NCBI RefSeq assembly: GCF_017115105.1
Contig: NZ_JABXKH010000043.1
Span: 1-64,000 of the forward strand
Source of the DNA: Nostoc sp. NMS2
GTDB lineage: Bacteria > Cyanobacteriota > Cyanobacteriia > Cyanobacteriales > Nostocaceae
Direction of reading: 5' to 3'
DNA: 64,000 nucleotides
Shown: piece by piece, positions 16,380 through 25,517 of the stretch
Position numbering within the stretch: the stretch's first letter is position 1
Layout: every line of letters starts with the position of its first letter
The notes under the pieces: generated by a model
Seen by the model: only the letters and a program-made list of their open reading frames with translations
Databases searched by the model: none
Told to the model about the DNA's origin: nothing
Program-made: the position numbers and the translations under genes

Positions 16380-17390
16380 ATGACTAATCCAACGTCATCT
16401 ACCACTGAGCAGGAAGCAATAATCGACGAGATTATCGCAAGTAGCCTCCAAGCTCAACAAAAAACAGGCCCAGACCTCCGCCAAATTCATAGCAAAAGCC
16501 ATGGACTCCTTGCAGGAGAGTTTATTATTGAACCCAATCTTCCTGAAGACTTGAGAATAGGTTTGTTCAAAAAACCCCAAACCTATCCTACATGGATTCG
16601 TTTCTCTAGTGGTGGTTCGCCTGAAAAGCGTGGTAAATTCCACTCCGATAGCCAGCCGGATGTTCGCGGTATCGCCATCAAGGTGATGAATGTAGACGGG
16701 CAAAAAGTGCTGGATGATGAAGAAAAAACTCAAGATTTTATACTCAACAATTATCCTACTTTCTTTACCAAAGACGTTCGTGATTACGCCGATATTTCGA
16801 GAGCAGGTAGTGGACAACTTAGCCCAGAGCGAATGCAGGAACTTGGTTACGCCTTTGCAATCTTGCAAAAAATTGGCAGCCAGAAAGTAGGAAATCCACT
16901 TTTGATTCAATATTGGAGCATGGCTCCATTTAAGTTTGGGAATCGCATTGTAAGATTGTCTGTCAAATCTCAACAGCCTGAACAACCACTCGAAAAACTT
17001 CCCGAATCAGAAAATTACCTCCGAGAAGCAATAGTCAAATATTTGACTGAAGAAGGTCGAGAAGCGTCTTTTGACTTCTTCATTCAGTTTTATGTAGATG
17101 ATGAAAAAACGCCGATTGAAGACCATGTTAAAGAATGGCAAGAATCAGATTCACCGTTTGTTAAAGTTGCAACTGTTCGCATTTTTAGCCAGAAATTTGA
17201 CTTTGAAGAACGCAAACGTTTAGATGAGGGTTCGCTGTTTTCACCTTGGCATACACTACTAGAACATGAACCTGTTGGCAGCGTGAATCTCTCTCGTAAG
17301 AGGCTTTACAGCGAACTTGCAAAATATCGACGAGAACAAATTGCCCAACGCTTACGGGAACCACAACCTTATGTAGCGGTTGAAGATTAA
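16380..17390 (+). CDS. Small catalase-family haem protein
   Basis: This 336-residue protein is of the catalase superfamily, shorter than true clade catalases (about 480-500). It keeps a catalytic-His region IHSKSHGLLAGEFIIEP near 35-51, the TWIRFSSGGSP strand near 76, DVRGIAIKVMNVDG near 99, and an Asn region ILNNYPTFFTKDVRDY near 125. The C-terminal RKRLYSELAKYRREQIAQRL probably supplies the proximal Tyr. Such SrpA-like proteins may act as peroxidase or catalase; activity cannot be judged from sequence. No signal peptide is visible. It lies 38 bp after the cyclo-ligase. A canonical catalase is encoded separately at 56.5 kb. Confidence 0.85.
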   Translation: MTNPTSSTTEQEAIIDEIIASSLQAQQKTGPDLRQIHSKSHGLLAGEFIIEPNLPEDLRIGLFKKPQTYPTWIRFSSGGSPEKRGKFHSDSQPDVRGIAIKVMNVDGQKVLDDEEKTQDFILNNYPTFFTKDVRDYADISRAGSGQLSPERMQELGYAFAILQKIGSQKVGNPLLIQYWSMAPFKFGNRIVRLSVKSQQPEQPLEKLPESENYLREAIVKYLTEEGREASFDFFIQFYVDDEKTPIEDHVKEWQESDSPFVKVATVRIFSQKFDFEERKRLDEGSLFSPWHTLLEHEPVGSVNLSRKRLYSELAKYRREQIAQRLREPQPYVAVED

Positions 17391-17707
17391 CTACTGTGAA
17401 TTGGCTTAAAACTGTAGGATGATAGCCTATAAGCCTACTTGATTAAATACAATACATTTTTGGTGTTGCTGATTTGATGTATAAAGATTATGAGTTGTGT
17501 AACCAAAACTCTTTATTGTAGAGACGTAAAACTTTACGTCTCTACATTTACATAGTATGGTGCATTACATTTCATGAACGTAGATTTAGAACCTTAGCAC
17601 CAGCCAGAATTACATCTGGAATCACACCAACAGAATTAGATGAATTCCTCTGTCCAGATTTTTGATGATAAGTTACGATAAAATTAACCAAATTCTCAAG
17701 TAAAGCC
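17391..17707. other. 317-bp gap with a perfect palindrome
   Basis: TGTAGAGACGTAAA at 17517-17530 and its exact complement at 17533-17546 form a 14-bp stem with a 2-nt gap, related to the AGACGCGAT palindromes at 35.2, 54.3 and 62.5 kb. From about 17584 to 17667 an open segment reading roughly LAPARITSGITPTELDEFLC ends at a stop and may be a gene remnant. Nothing else is recognised. Confidence 0.6.
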
Positions 17708-18049
17708 ATGTCTGACTCAGTTCAGTATGTCACTAATGCAGAAGGAAAAAAAGTTGGAGTACTGTTAGATTTAGAAACTTACCAACAGCTAACTAACTTA
17801 TCTTTAGATTCAGAATTATTGATTGGTTTAAATCTAGATGAGTTGCAAGCTTTGGCAGAAAGTTATTTATCTCCCAAAACTCAGATACAGTTACAGGAAT
17901 TATTAGTTAAAAATTCTGAGAATGATTTGTCACATAAAGAAACTGAAGCCTTGGACAGATTATTGTCACAGGTTGACCAATTAAATATTCTTAAAACTAG
18001 AGCTAGATATACCTTAAATATTTTTCAAAATAACCAGCAATTATCATGA
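17708..18049 (+). CDS. Antitoxin-like small protein
   Basis: This 113-residue acidic protein opens with SVQYVTNAEGKKVGVLLDLETYQQL, which looks like the N-terminal half of a Phd/YefM-type antitoxin (DNA-binding beta strand then VLLDLETYQQL). A helical C-terminus follows, rich in Leu, Gln and Glu. The gene overlaps the following membrane-protein gene at ATGA (18046-18049), so the two are translationally coupled. The partner does not look like a RelE, VapC or similar toxin, so a regulatory or unrelated role remains open. Confidence 0.65.
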   Translation: MSDSVQYVTNAEGKKVGVLLDLETYQQLTNLSLDSELLIGLNLDELQALAESYLSPKTQIQLQELLVKNSENDLSHKETEALDRLLSQVDQLNILKTRARYTLNIFQNNQQLS

Positions 18050-18693
18050 GTGTTTACATTGCTGTTGAATTTAAAAAAAACAATCAATTCTTTTTTATGG
18101 AACAAAATGTATTTTCTCAATTTACTGGTTGGATGTTTTCTCTGATTGCGTTTGGCTTGATATTGATTATATTTTCTTTGCCTTTTGTTCGCCCAGATAT
18201 AGAAATTTTTGAACAAACTTCTACAAAACTTATATTTCAAATTAAGTTTGTATTTTTGAGGACTTTCAGTTTGTTTTTTGCAGTATTTCCTTTGACAATA
18301 GCAATACTGTTAATCTTTTCTGTGTTTTTTATTCCAGATTTTACAACAGAAGTGTTGTTCACAGCTTTTGGTATGGCAATTTTATTTAGTATAGTTACTT
18401 TTTTGATACTAGCAGTTGTTCCATTTAGCAATTACACTTTTGATCGAGAAGCTAATAGGATAAAAATGACTACTTACAAATGGTTTAGTACTCAAGTAAT
18501 TGAGTATCCGCTAAGTCAAATTGTAGGTTTACAAATAGAAGAAGGTGATGGTGAAGATGGTAAAGTTTATCGCTTTAATCTAAAATTAGCATCAGGCAAT
18601 AATCTACCTCTAAATGAATGTTATAGAAGTTTTAGCTATGAAGAAAGGCAGCTACTTACCAAGAGTCTTGAGACATTTATTAATTCAAATTGA
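18046..18693 (+). CDS. Membrane protein of unknown function
   Basis: This protein of up to 215 residues has about three hydrophobic segments (roughly 27-47, 70-95 and 103-125). They are followed by a soluble C-terminal domain with YTFDREANRIKMTTYKWFST and VYRFNLKLASGNNLPLNE, a beta-rich PH-like layout. The ATG overlapping the previous stop is used; a second ATG at 18097 (MEQNVF) is possible. The sequence is AT-rich relative to neighbours. I do not recognise a named family. Coupling to the antitoxin-like gene suggests a functional pair. Confidence 0.7.
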   Translation: MSVYIAVEFKKNNQFFFMEQNVFSQFTGWMFSLIAFGLILIIFSLPFVRPDIEIFEQTSTKLIFQIKFVFLRTFSLFFAVFPLTIAILLIFSVFFIPDFTTEVLFTAFGMAILFSIVTFLILAVVPFSNYTFDREANRIKMTTYKWFSTQVIEYPLSQIVGLQIEEGDGEDGKVYRFNLKLASGNNLPLNECYRSFSYEERQLLTKSLETFINSN

Positions 18694-18768
18694 GCTATTA
18701 AATAATGGATTAAAAAAATCTATTAGTCAAAAATTAATATTTACAAAACTCGGAAAGTTATTAATCAA

Positions 18769-19605
18769 ATGCTGAACTGGAAAAAATCACGATCGCAAAA
18801 TCTGTTAATGTATGCGCTATTAGGAGCGATCGCACTGGTGATGCTCTTTCCTTTACTGTGGCTAATTAGCACAGCCTTGAAATCGCCGACGGAAAATATC
18901 TTACAGTCGCCGCCACAGCTATTGCCTGCGTCACCAACACTAGATAACTTCTTTAGTGTGTGGAACTCTCTACCTTTTGGACAATACCTGTATAACAGCA
19001 CTTTGGTGTCAGTGCTGACTGTTGGCTTAAATCTACTGTTTTGCGCTTTAGCTGCCTATCCCTTGGCAAGATTGTCGTTTGTGGGGCGAGACTGGATTTT
19101 TGTGGCGATTGTCTCCACGATTATGATTCCCTTTCAAATCGTGATGATTCCCCTGTATATTTTGACAGTCCAGTTGGGTTTAAGAAATAGTTATTTAGGA
19201 ATGATTTTTCCGAGTTTGGCTTCTGCCTTTGGTATTTTTCTGTTACGCCAAGCTTTCATGAGTGTCCCCAAAGAGATAGAAGAAGCCGCCCGAATGGATG
19301 GCAGTTCGGAGTTAGGTTTGTGGTGGCATGTGATGTTACCAGCAGTTCGCCCAGCATTAGTAACTTTAGCTATTTTCGTATTCATTGGTGCTTGGAGTGA
19401 CTTTTTGTGGCCTTTAATTGTCATCCAAGACGAAAATTTATACACTCTTCCTTTGGGAGTCGCAAAGCTAGCAGGGACATTTTCTCTTGACTGGCGGTTG
19501 GTAGCTGCTGGCTCAGTAATTGCGATCGCCCCAGTATTATTACTATTTTTATTTTTACAACGTTACATTGTACCCACAGAAACTGGTAGTGGTGTCAAAG
19601 GTTGA
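18769..19605 (+). CDS. Carbohydrate ABC transporter permease (MalG type)
   Basis: This 278-residue inner-membrane permease has about six transmembrane segments and the ATPase-contact EAA loop near 165-185 (EEAARMDGSSELGLWWHVML). The N-terminal LLWLISTALKSPTENI and the FIGAWSDFLWPLIVIQDENLYTLPLG stretch are typical of MalG/LacG/GgtD proteins for sugars or compatible solutes. No partner permease, binding protein or ATPase lies next to it, so it is an orphan here. The solute-binding lipoprotein at 29.4 kb is too distant and of a different type to be assigned as partner with confidence. Confidence 0.92.
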   Translation: MLNWKKSRSQNLLMYALLGAIALVMLFPLLWLISTALKSPTENILQSPPQLLPASPTLDNFFSVWNSLPFGQYLYNSTLVSVLTVGLNLLFCALAAYPLARLSFVGRDWIFVAIVSTIMIPFQIVMIPLYILTVQLGLRNSYLGMIFPSLASAFGIFLLRQAFMSVPKEIEEAARMDGSSELGLWWHVMLPAVRPALVTLAIFVFIGAWSDFLWPLIVIQDENLYTLPLGVAKLAGTFSLDWRLVAAGSVIAIAPVLLLFLFLQRYIVPTETGSGVKG

Positions 19606-19651
19606 ATAAGAAATAGAGATAAGGGAACACAAAGAAAAACTAATGACAAAT

Positions 19652-20305
19652 TCAATAAGCACCAGTCTTTTTCAAAACTACCCAGATAGTTTTAATAATC
19701 AGACTCAGGTCATAACTTACAGACCACTTACGTTGATAATCTATATCCATTTTGACAATGGTTTCAAAGTCTGTAATACTCGAACGACCATTAGCCTGCC
19801 ATTCTCCGGTAATGCCTGGTTTGACTCGTAATCTATCCCAGTGATGTGGATCGTAATTGCTGACTTCATCAGGAGTGGGTGGACGAGTACCAACTAAACT
19901 CATGTCCCCTACCAGAACATTCCAAAATTGAGGAAATTCATCTAAACTGCTACGCCGCAAAAATTTACCTACAGGAGTAATGCGAGGATCGTCAACAGAT
20001 TTAAAAATGTGACCTTTGGCTTGATTTTTAACCAAATGCTTGACTTTATCGGCATCTACGATCATGGAGCGGAATTTCCAGATGCGAAAAGTTTTTCCGT
20101 TCAAACCACAGCGAATTTGAGAATAAAATATTGGACTTGGCTCATGAATAAAGGTAGCAATCGCCACAGGAATTGCTACCATAAACGTAATTATTAGCCC
20201 CACAATGGCTCCAACAATGTCAATTAACCGTTTTCTTACGCTTAAAGTTGAAGGGTGTAAAGGCTGTTGCGAACAATTAACTGAATAAAGAGAAAGATTA
20301 TTCAC
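19652..20305 (-). CDS. Sugar-phosphate transferase (second)
   Basis: This 217-residue undecaprenyl-phosphate sugar transferase has an N-terminal membrane anchor RKRLIDIVGAIVGLIITFMV (26-45). The catalytic domain shows KFRSMIVDADK near 97, SSLDEFPQFWNVLVGDMSLV near 135 and GTRPPTPDEVSNYDPHHWDR near 155, then RVKPGITGEWQANGRSSI. Its TRPPTPDEV variant differs from the GPRP form of the 12.5-kb enzyme, so it probably uses another sugar. It ends 46 bp from the permease stop in convergent orientation. Confidence 0.92.
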   Translation of the reverse strand: MNNLSLYSVNCSQQPLHPSTLSVRKRLIDIVGAIVGLIITFMVAIPVAIATFIHEPSPIFYSQIRCGLNGKTFRIWKFRSMIVDADKVKHLVKNQAKGHIFKSVDDPRITPVGKFLRRSSLDEFPQFWNVLVGDMSLVGTRPPTPDEVSNYDPHHWDRLRVKPGITGEWQANGRSSITDFETIVKMDIDYQRKWSVSYDLSLIIKTIWVVLKKTGAY

Positions 20306-20747
20306 AAGGTCTAACTTATTTTATAACAGGGGTTTTGGCATTAGTAGTGTAGACGTGGAGATGATTGATAGACGGTTTTTACTGCTCTTGTCTTTACCAC
20401 TGAGTGTTAATATACACAAAATTCAAACAATATAAAAACCGGAAACCCAAAGTTTACAGAATCTTCCAATTGAAGTCATAGATTGTAAATTTACAATATT
20501 TTCATCCATCAAATAAAAAAAGCTATTGCTAATGGTACACATCAAAAAATTACCATACTTAAGTACTAGTAGTTTGTAAAATTCAAAATGCTTATGACGT
20601 AATACTAGCTCTTTGTGAAACTACACAAAATCAAGCTTGATCAGGCTTGAGACAAAATTCCTTTGTTCTGGAGCAAGCTCAGATTTAATAGTTATAAGCA
20701 TTTTGAATTTTGAATAGTATCCTTATTTCTAGGGGAATGTACTTGTC
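20306..20747. repeat. 442-bp gap with an 18-bp inverted repeat
   Basis: AAAATTCAAAATGCTTAT at 20578-20595 is the exact reverse complement of 20694-20711, with about 98 bp between. The arrangement suggests a small non-autonomous element or a repeat that can fold back. The rest is AT-rich, with no recognised gene; it must hold the promoter of the sugar transferase gene. Confidence 0.7.
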
Positions 20748-23700
20748 TCAAGAATGAACCTCTAAGGCGAAATTCACTGTATATGGTTCCTCTAATGATT
20801 GCTGGTTACTAACCTTGATAGCATCTAGATAGCGACGCAAATACAACAGTTGTTGGGAATTGGGACGATAGGTGAGGCTCCCTTGTTTTTCAAAAAGTGG
20901 TGCTGTGGCGATCGCCTGATAGTCAGGATTTTCTTGTGAACTATGGGTTAGCCAAGTTGAATCTATAACTGAAGGGATCAATCCTGAAGGCAGTTCACCT
21001 TCTAAAAAAGCTAGCAGGCGTTGCTGACAAATACGAGTATTGATCCCGCGACTCTCAAATAGCTGGATAACTTCACCGAAAGATAAGGGCCGATCTGGTA
21101 GCAGCCGCAGCAATTCGGTAAATAAGAAATAATCGGTGTACTGTTGCCTTGGTATATCTAATATTTGGGGATGTAAAGGCAGCATCGCCAAACCATAAGC
21201 AACCCGACTGCAATTAGGAGCGCCATTTTCGCCGAGATATAAATCTTGAATAATCTTGGTGCTGGGGAGTTTCTGCCTTAACCAACGATTTACTGTCCCA
21301 ACACAAGCCACACCACCAGTCAGGATTGCTTGATTAATGGATTCTGTGGGGATACCACGAGCTACCAATAATTTGTTGAGTTCTCGGTTTAGGCGACGCA
21401 CAAAGGGGATAAATACCTGGCTTTCTAAGTCTCGTCGCTGCAAAATCCACTGCTGATCGGCTAATTCTAGGGTAAAAGATTCTTGGTGCTGCAAAATCAG
21501 CTTCAGAGCTAGTGCGGCATCTAATACCGCCTGTCCTAGTAAAGAGCTTTCTAGACGCTGCTGAAGACGAATCCGTGCGGTAATATCTGGTTCTCCGACT
21601 CTAGGTAGTTCTAATTCTTCCAAACCTAAGCTTTGCCAACGCATTTGGTCTAAACCGGGAATTGACGGTTGCCATTGCCAGGGATTACTGCTGGTGGTTT
21701 TGGGTAGGCGTAGCCCGCCGCAGGCATCGCTTGGTGTTTCTCTGCGTGATTGCCGAGATTTAGGTGGTAATAGGAGTTGACAAATAATATCTTGTTCAAT
21801 TCCCTTGCCAGCATAAGCAAAACTATGGAGCATAAAATCATTGTATGTCAATTGCAGCAAGCTTTCTGGGACATCGACCAGCAACATTTCTGTGGCAGTT
21901 GTCCCAATGTTAATTACCAGAGTGTTACCAACAATGGGATGTTCGCTGGTTTTTGCCGGATGAGAACCTTGACGTTGGCTTAATTTTATTTGCTCACCGT
22001 TAGCAGCATTGAGTTCTGGGAGTAAACTAGCGATCGCTTCTTCTAGAAAAAAGACTTGCTGCGGATGTTGAATGAGTTTGCTAGTCAGTAAAGCTTCCCG
22101 CACGTTAAAGCGGTATTGTTCCGACCAGCTAGATGGACAGGTGCAAATCACACCAGCAATATTATTGATAATCTGCGGAAAATCTTGTTCGCTGATCCCA
22201 ACAGCAGCAGCCATTAAACTAGGGGTAGTGCAAGTTTTTTCAGATTTTAGGGTTAATAGTAGCTTAGAGAGCGATCGCACAACCCAAATTAAAGGCCCTG
22301 CCGAAAATTCATTTAATTGCAAAACAGGTTCCCATTTTTGCCGTTCACTCTTATAGGGAATGGCTACTTGTAAATAGGGTTTTAACTGTGCCGAGTAGAG
22401 GTTATTTGTTGTCGAATCTGCTGTTGATTTAGGTGTTGCAGGAGTTGCCGAGCGATCGGGTGCTTTATCTTGGGCAACAGCCGCCGGTGCTGTCTGCTCA
22501 TGGACTTCTATACTTTCACTTTCACCCTGGGGTATAGAAGCTATGGGAAGGTAAACCTCTGTTGGTAAACGAAATGATTCCTGGAAGGAACTTGTTCCCG
22601 GCTGATTTTCTGCTGACCAGTAGATAGGATGGACAACAAAAGTCGAGCGATTTAATAATGCGGCAGAAATTCCTGTTGTCCCTAAATCAATTCCTAAATA
22701 CCAAACTGGTTCTAGAAGATTGAGCGAAACTTCTGGATTGTTGATGGAGTTGAAAATTGCAGGTAAAGAACTGTCTTGAATAGGAGTTGTGACTTCCTTT
22801 TTTTCTTCAGTTTCTACCTGGGGAACTGCCAAACTTGATAAAGCCGCAGTTGAGGTATTTTCTGTTTGCGGCTCAGGGTAAGTTGTAGGGATTGTGTCTT
22901 GAGTTTTATCAATTGTTTCCGAGAAAATATCCAAATTGGTGGCTGGCTGTGAATCAGAATTTAGCTGCTGATCAAAATTAGCCAAATCCCGATCCAATTG
23001 CTGCAACTGTTCTTCATCTAAAGAAATATCAGATACAACTGGAGCCTGGTTTGACTCAACAGAAAGCAAGTTTTCTTGTGGCGAAGCAGGAATGTAGTTA
23101 TCTAAAAAAGGGTCTGGCTGCTCATCGTTGATCGATATTTCCGGTGGAGCGATACCTTCCGTAGGCTTTGCCAAAGCAATTTCTGCTACTTCTGGAGTAA
23201 TTGGTGCTGTAGTTGTGCCATTATCCACAAATAATGATACTTCCAGCAATTCTTGCTCACCGCCTGCATCAGTTAATAGCTCGGTTAGGTTATTAATTGT
23301 ATCAACATTAGCTGGCTGAGTATCAAGTGGTGTAGGGGAAATATCTGTTTGTGGTGTAGAAAAACTCAAAGGCGAATCTAGACCAGTATCCTTTTCAAAA
23401 AAACTAGCTGGCTGAGTGTCTATTTGTGGTGTAGAAAAACTTAGAGGCGAATCTAGACCAGTATCCTTTTCAAAAAATAGTTCTTCCTGTGGCTTTGATA
23501 ATGAATCTGTGGTTTCAACTAAAGTCTCTTGGGCTGAAATACCTGTATCTGGTGTCACAACCGCAGAATCAACGTTTTGAAGGACAGATGGACTCTCAGC
23601 GATTTTCAACGTTGATTGGGAGGCTGTAGAAGCAGATAAGTCATTTGTCGCTACATCAAGACTTGGGTTATTAACATCACCGTTACCAAATAAGCTGGCG

Positions 23701-24848
23701 TAAAGTTGGTCTACTTCATCACCAACTAATGCAGAAATATCTTGCGGTAATTCGGTCGGGTTTTCGGAAGATTGAGACGAGTCGATACCAAGCTGCAACA
23801 GCACTGTATCTAGATCCTCTGTGAGGATAGTATCCTGTTGCTCAGAATTAATTGTCAGTGGAGATGAAGTTTCTGGGAGGATTTGCTCTAAGGGTTGAGA
23901 TGGAACTGTAGCAGCGATCGCAACTGGGTCAGGCAATGATGGTGATATATCAGATTCTACACTCAGCAAAGATGGCGGGGAAATAGGGGATTGTTGCTGT
24001 AAATTCTGGGTCAAATTGTTGAGAAAGCCGGCCATCAACTGTTCGCCTTGCATTCCCTTGCTATGCATTCTTGCCAGTGCTTGCGACAGTGATTCGTAAT
24101 AAGTATTAATATTGCGCTGTAGTGCCTCAAAGACTACATTCACAGTCCCATCTAGTGATAACAGGCGTTGATCTAACTCCCTGGCTAGCTGGGTTAACTG
24201 CTCCACACGGTCTGCTGATTCTAATGAAGGTTGAGTTGCAGAGGTTGCGTGATTAGTTGCTCCTGAAGAAATGGCGGAATTTTCCCCCGATGGTGCTAAC
24301 AGTGGCGTTATATTTGGCACCAGCCGATTCATGAGTACCTGTAAAAACTCGGTAATCATTTGATCCTGGTTTGTCAACTGTTGCGCTAAGGAGTAATTTT
24401 GCAATCGCTTTTGCTCTAGTTGCCTAATTTCTTGGATGAGAGCGGCTCGCTCTTGCAATAGCCCTTCTAATTCCGATCGCAATGGCTGTATCAAACTCGA
24501 AAATTCACTCTTTAATTGTCCGGCTGCAACAGGACTCTGTTCCTGATTGGATTCGAGCGGCGTTAGGGGATGCTGGTTATAGCCTCGATCGAGAAATTTT
24601 GTTAATAAAGGCGATGGCTCCGCCAACGCCAAGGGCGAACGCGGTTCTTCGGAAGAATTATTTGGGATATCCCTATCTAATGCTTCTTTTTGTTGGAGCC
24701 TAACCAAGAAGTTGCGAATTCGTTCTAAAACTTCTTTAGGTTCCTGCGCCTGACCAGGCAGAAATCTAGACAAGCCCTTGCCACCACTGGCAAGTAAGTT
24801 GTCAATGTCTGCGATCAGCTTTTGAATTTCATCTGCACTGGAAGTCAC
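20748..24848 (-). CDS. Giant Hsp70-like (actin-fold ATPase) protein
   Basis: This 1366-residue protein has an N-terminal part with MTSSADEIQKLIADIDNLLA and a coiled coil (about 135-190), then a long acidic Ser/Thr/Pro/Gln-rich low-complexity region to about 710. The Hsp70-type ATPase domain starts at WYLGIDLGTTGISAALLNRS near 716 and contains VICTCPSSWSEQYRFNVREA, NTLVINIGTTATEMLLVDVP (phosphate 2) and QAILTGGVACVGTVNRWL (adenosine). No DnaK substrate domain is visible. Oddities are a 75-bp tandem duplication (23328-23477, repeating FFEKDTGLDSPLSFSTPQ) and in-frame dispersed repeats near 21702-21728 (reads DACGGLRLP) and 24613-24644. The role is unknown; a scaffold or stress function is inference. 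Confidence 0.85.
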   Translation of the reverse strand: MTSSADEIQKLIADIDNLLASGGKGLSRFLPGQAQEPKEVLERIRNFLVRLQQKEALDRDIPNNSSEEPRSPLALAEPSPLLTKFLDRGYNQHPLTPLESNQEQSPVAAGQLKSEFSSLIQPLRSELEGLLQERAALIQEIRQLEQKRLQNYSLAQQLTNQDQMITEFLQVLMNRLVPNITPLLAPSGENSAISSGATNHATSATQPSLESADRVEQLTQLARELDQRLLSLDGTVNVVFEALQRNINTYYESLSQALARMHSKGMQGEQLMAGFLNNLTQNLQQQSPISPPSLLSVESDISPSLPDPVAIAATVPSQPLEQILPETSSPLTINSEQQDTILTEDLDTVLLQLGIDSSQSSENPTELPQDISALVGDEVDQLYASLFGNGDVNNPSLDVATNDLSASTASQSTLKIAESPSVLQNVDSAVVTPDTGISAQETLVETTDSLSKPQEELFFEKDTGLDSPLSFSTPQIDTQPASFFEKDTGLDSPLSFSTPQTDISPTPLDTQPANVDTINNLTELLTDAGGEQELLEVSLFVDNGTTTAPITPEVAEIALAKPTEGIAPPEISINDEQPDPFLDNYIPASPQENLLSVESNQAPVVSDISLDEEQLQQLDRDLANFDQQLNSDSQPATNLDIFSETIDKTQDTIPTTYPEPQTENTSTAALSSLAVPQVETEEKKEVTTPIQDSSLPAIFNSINNPEVSLNLLEPVWYLGIDLGTTGISAALLNRSTFVVHPIYWSAENQPGTSSFQESFRLPTEVYLPIASIPQGESESIEVHEQTAPAAVAQDKAPDRSATPATPKSTADSTTNNLYSAQLKPYLQVAIPYKSERQKWEPVLQLNEFSAGPLIWVVRSLSKLLLTLKSEKTCTTPSLMAAAVGISEQDFPQIINNIAGVICTCPSSWSEQYRFNVREALLTSKLIQHPQQVFFLEEAIASLLPELNAANGEQIKLSQRQGSHPAKTSEHPIVGNTLVINIGTTATEMLLVDVPESLLQLTYNDFMLHSFAYAGKGIEQDIICQLLLPPKSRQSRRETPSDACGGLRLPKTTSSNPWQWQPSIPGLDQMRWQSLGLEELELPRVGEPDITARIRLQQRLESSLLGQAVLDAALALKLILQHQESFTLELADQQWILQRRDLESQVFIPFVRRLNRELNKLLVARGIPTESINQAILTGGVACVGTVNRWLRQKLPSTKIIQDLYLGENGAPNCSRVAYGLAMLPLHPQILDIPRQQYTDYFLFTELLRLLPDRPLSFGEVIQLFESRGINTRICQQRLLAFLEGELPSGLIPSVIDSTWLTHSSQENPDYQAIATAPLFEKQGSLTYRPNSQQLLYLRRYLDAIKVSNQQSLEEPYTVNFALEVHS

Positions 24849-25517
24849 TTTTGTTACCTTACCTAAAAACGTATGTCAACTAATGTGACAATTAATTTAC
24901 AGTCACCGTACCCCTGCGGGGAAGTAAGCTCCCATAGGAGAAGTTTTGAGTGGCAAAAGCTTCTGCTTGGACTTGTGACTGTCATTATGTTATGGATTAC
25001 TGGGAGTCGTGGCAATCTTCAGTCAGCGTTTGTTTAAGAAGCTTTGTTTTGCATGATTAGTTACCAATTTTTGAAAATGGACATGAGGAAACAAACTCTT
25101 TTTCTGGTATAATAGTACATCTTGACATCAATGCCGTAAGCGAAAATCAAGCTAATAGGTATATGTCGCAAAAGAAAGATTTATTTGGGTCTTGAGAATC
25201 ATGACTCCCGCCCTTGCAGGGAATGCAAGACAATAGGACTACGATGTTCTCTTAGCTATTCGTGATTAATTGGGAAGCCCTGACCATATCGCCTAGCGGT
25301 TGGTGTGGCACTTCATCTAATCAAGTTTGCAGTGCAGCTAGCCCTTGAGCAATACAACCGCTATAGGTAAAAATTATTTAGAAAAAAGTTTTTGTCGCAT
25401 TCTTATGTAGCATAGTTTAGTTTTCTCTTTTAAAGGGAGCTGTGCTTTGATGACTAAGGCTAGAAATGGCGCTCTTGTTTGTTGTGTGTACATAGCAGCT
25501 TCAATAAAAATGTCGTA
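24849..25517. promoter_or_regulatory. 669-bp divergent intergenic region
   Basis: This lies between the Hsp70-like gene (minus) and the Crp/Fnr gene (plus), so it holds both promoters. Visible are a small hairpin CCCC-TGC-GGGG near 24910, a perfect -10-like TATAAT at 25108-25113, and a TTGACA at 25122-25127 without a well-spaced -10. No Crp-type TGTGA-N6-TCACA or NtcA GTA-N8-TAC site was found. The sequence is less AT-rich than a usual promoter and could encode a small RNA, but I cannot support one. Confidence 0.5.

Noticed and set aside
24849-25517. A tRNA, 6S RNA or riboswitch in the long divergent gap
   Set aside because: I looked for cloverleaf, TTCRA-type T-loop and conserved riboswitch motifs and saw none. 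It may still contain a small RNA but I cannot support it.
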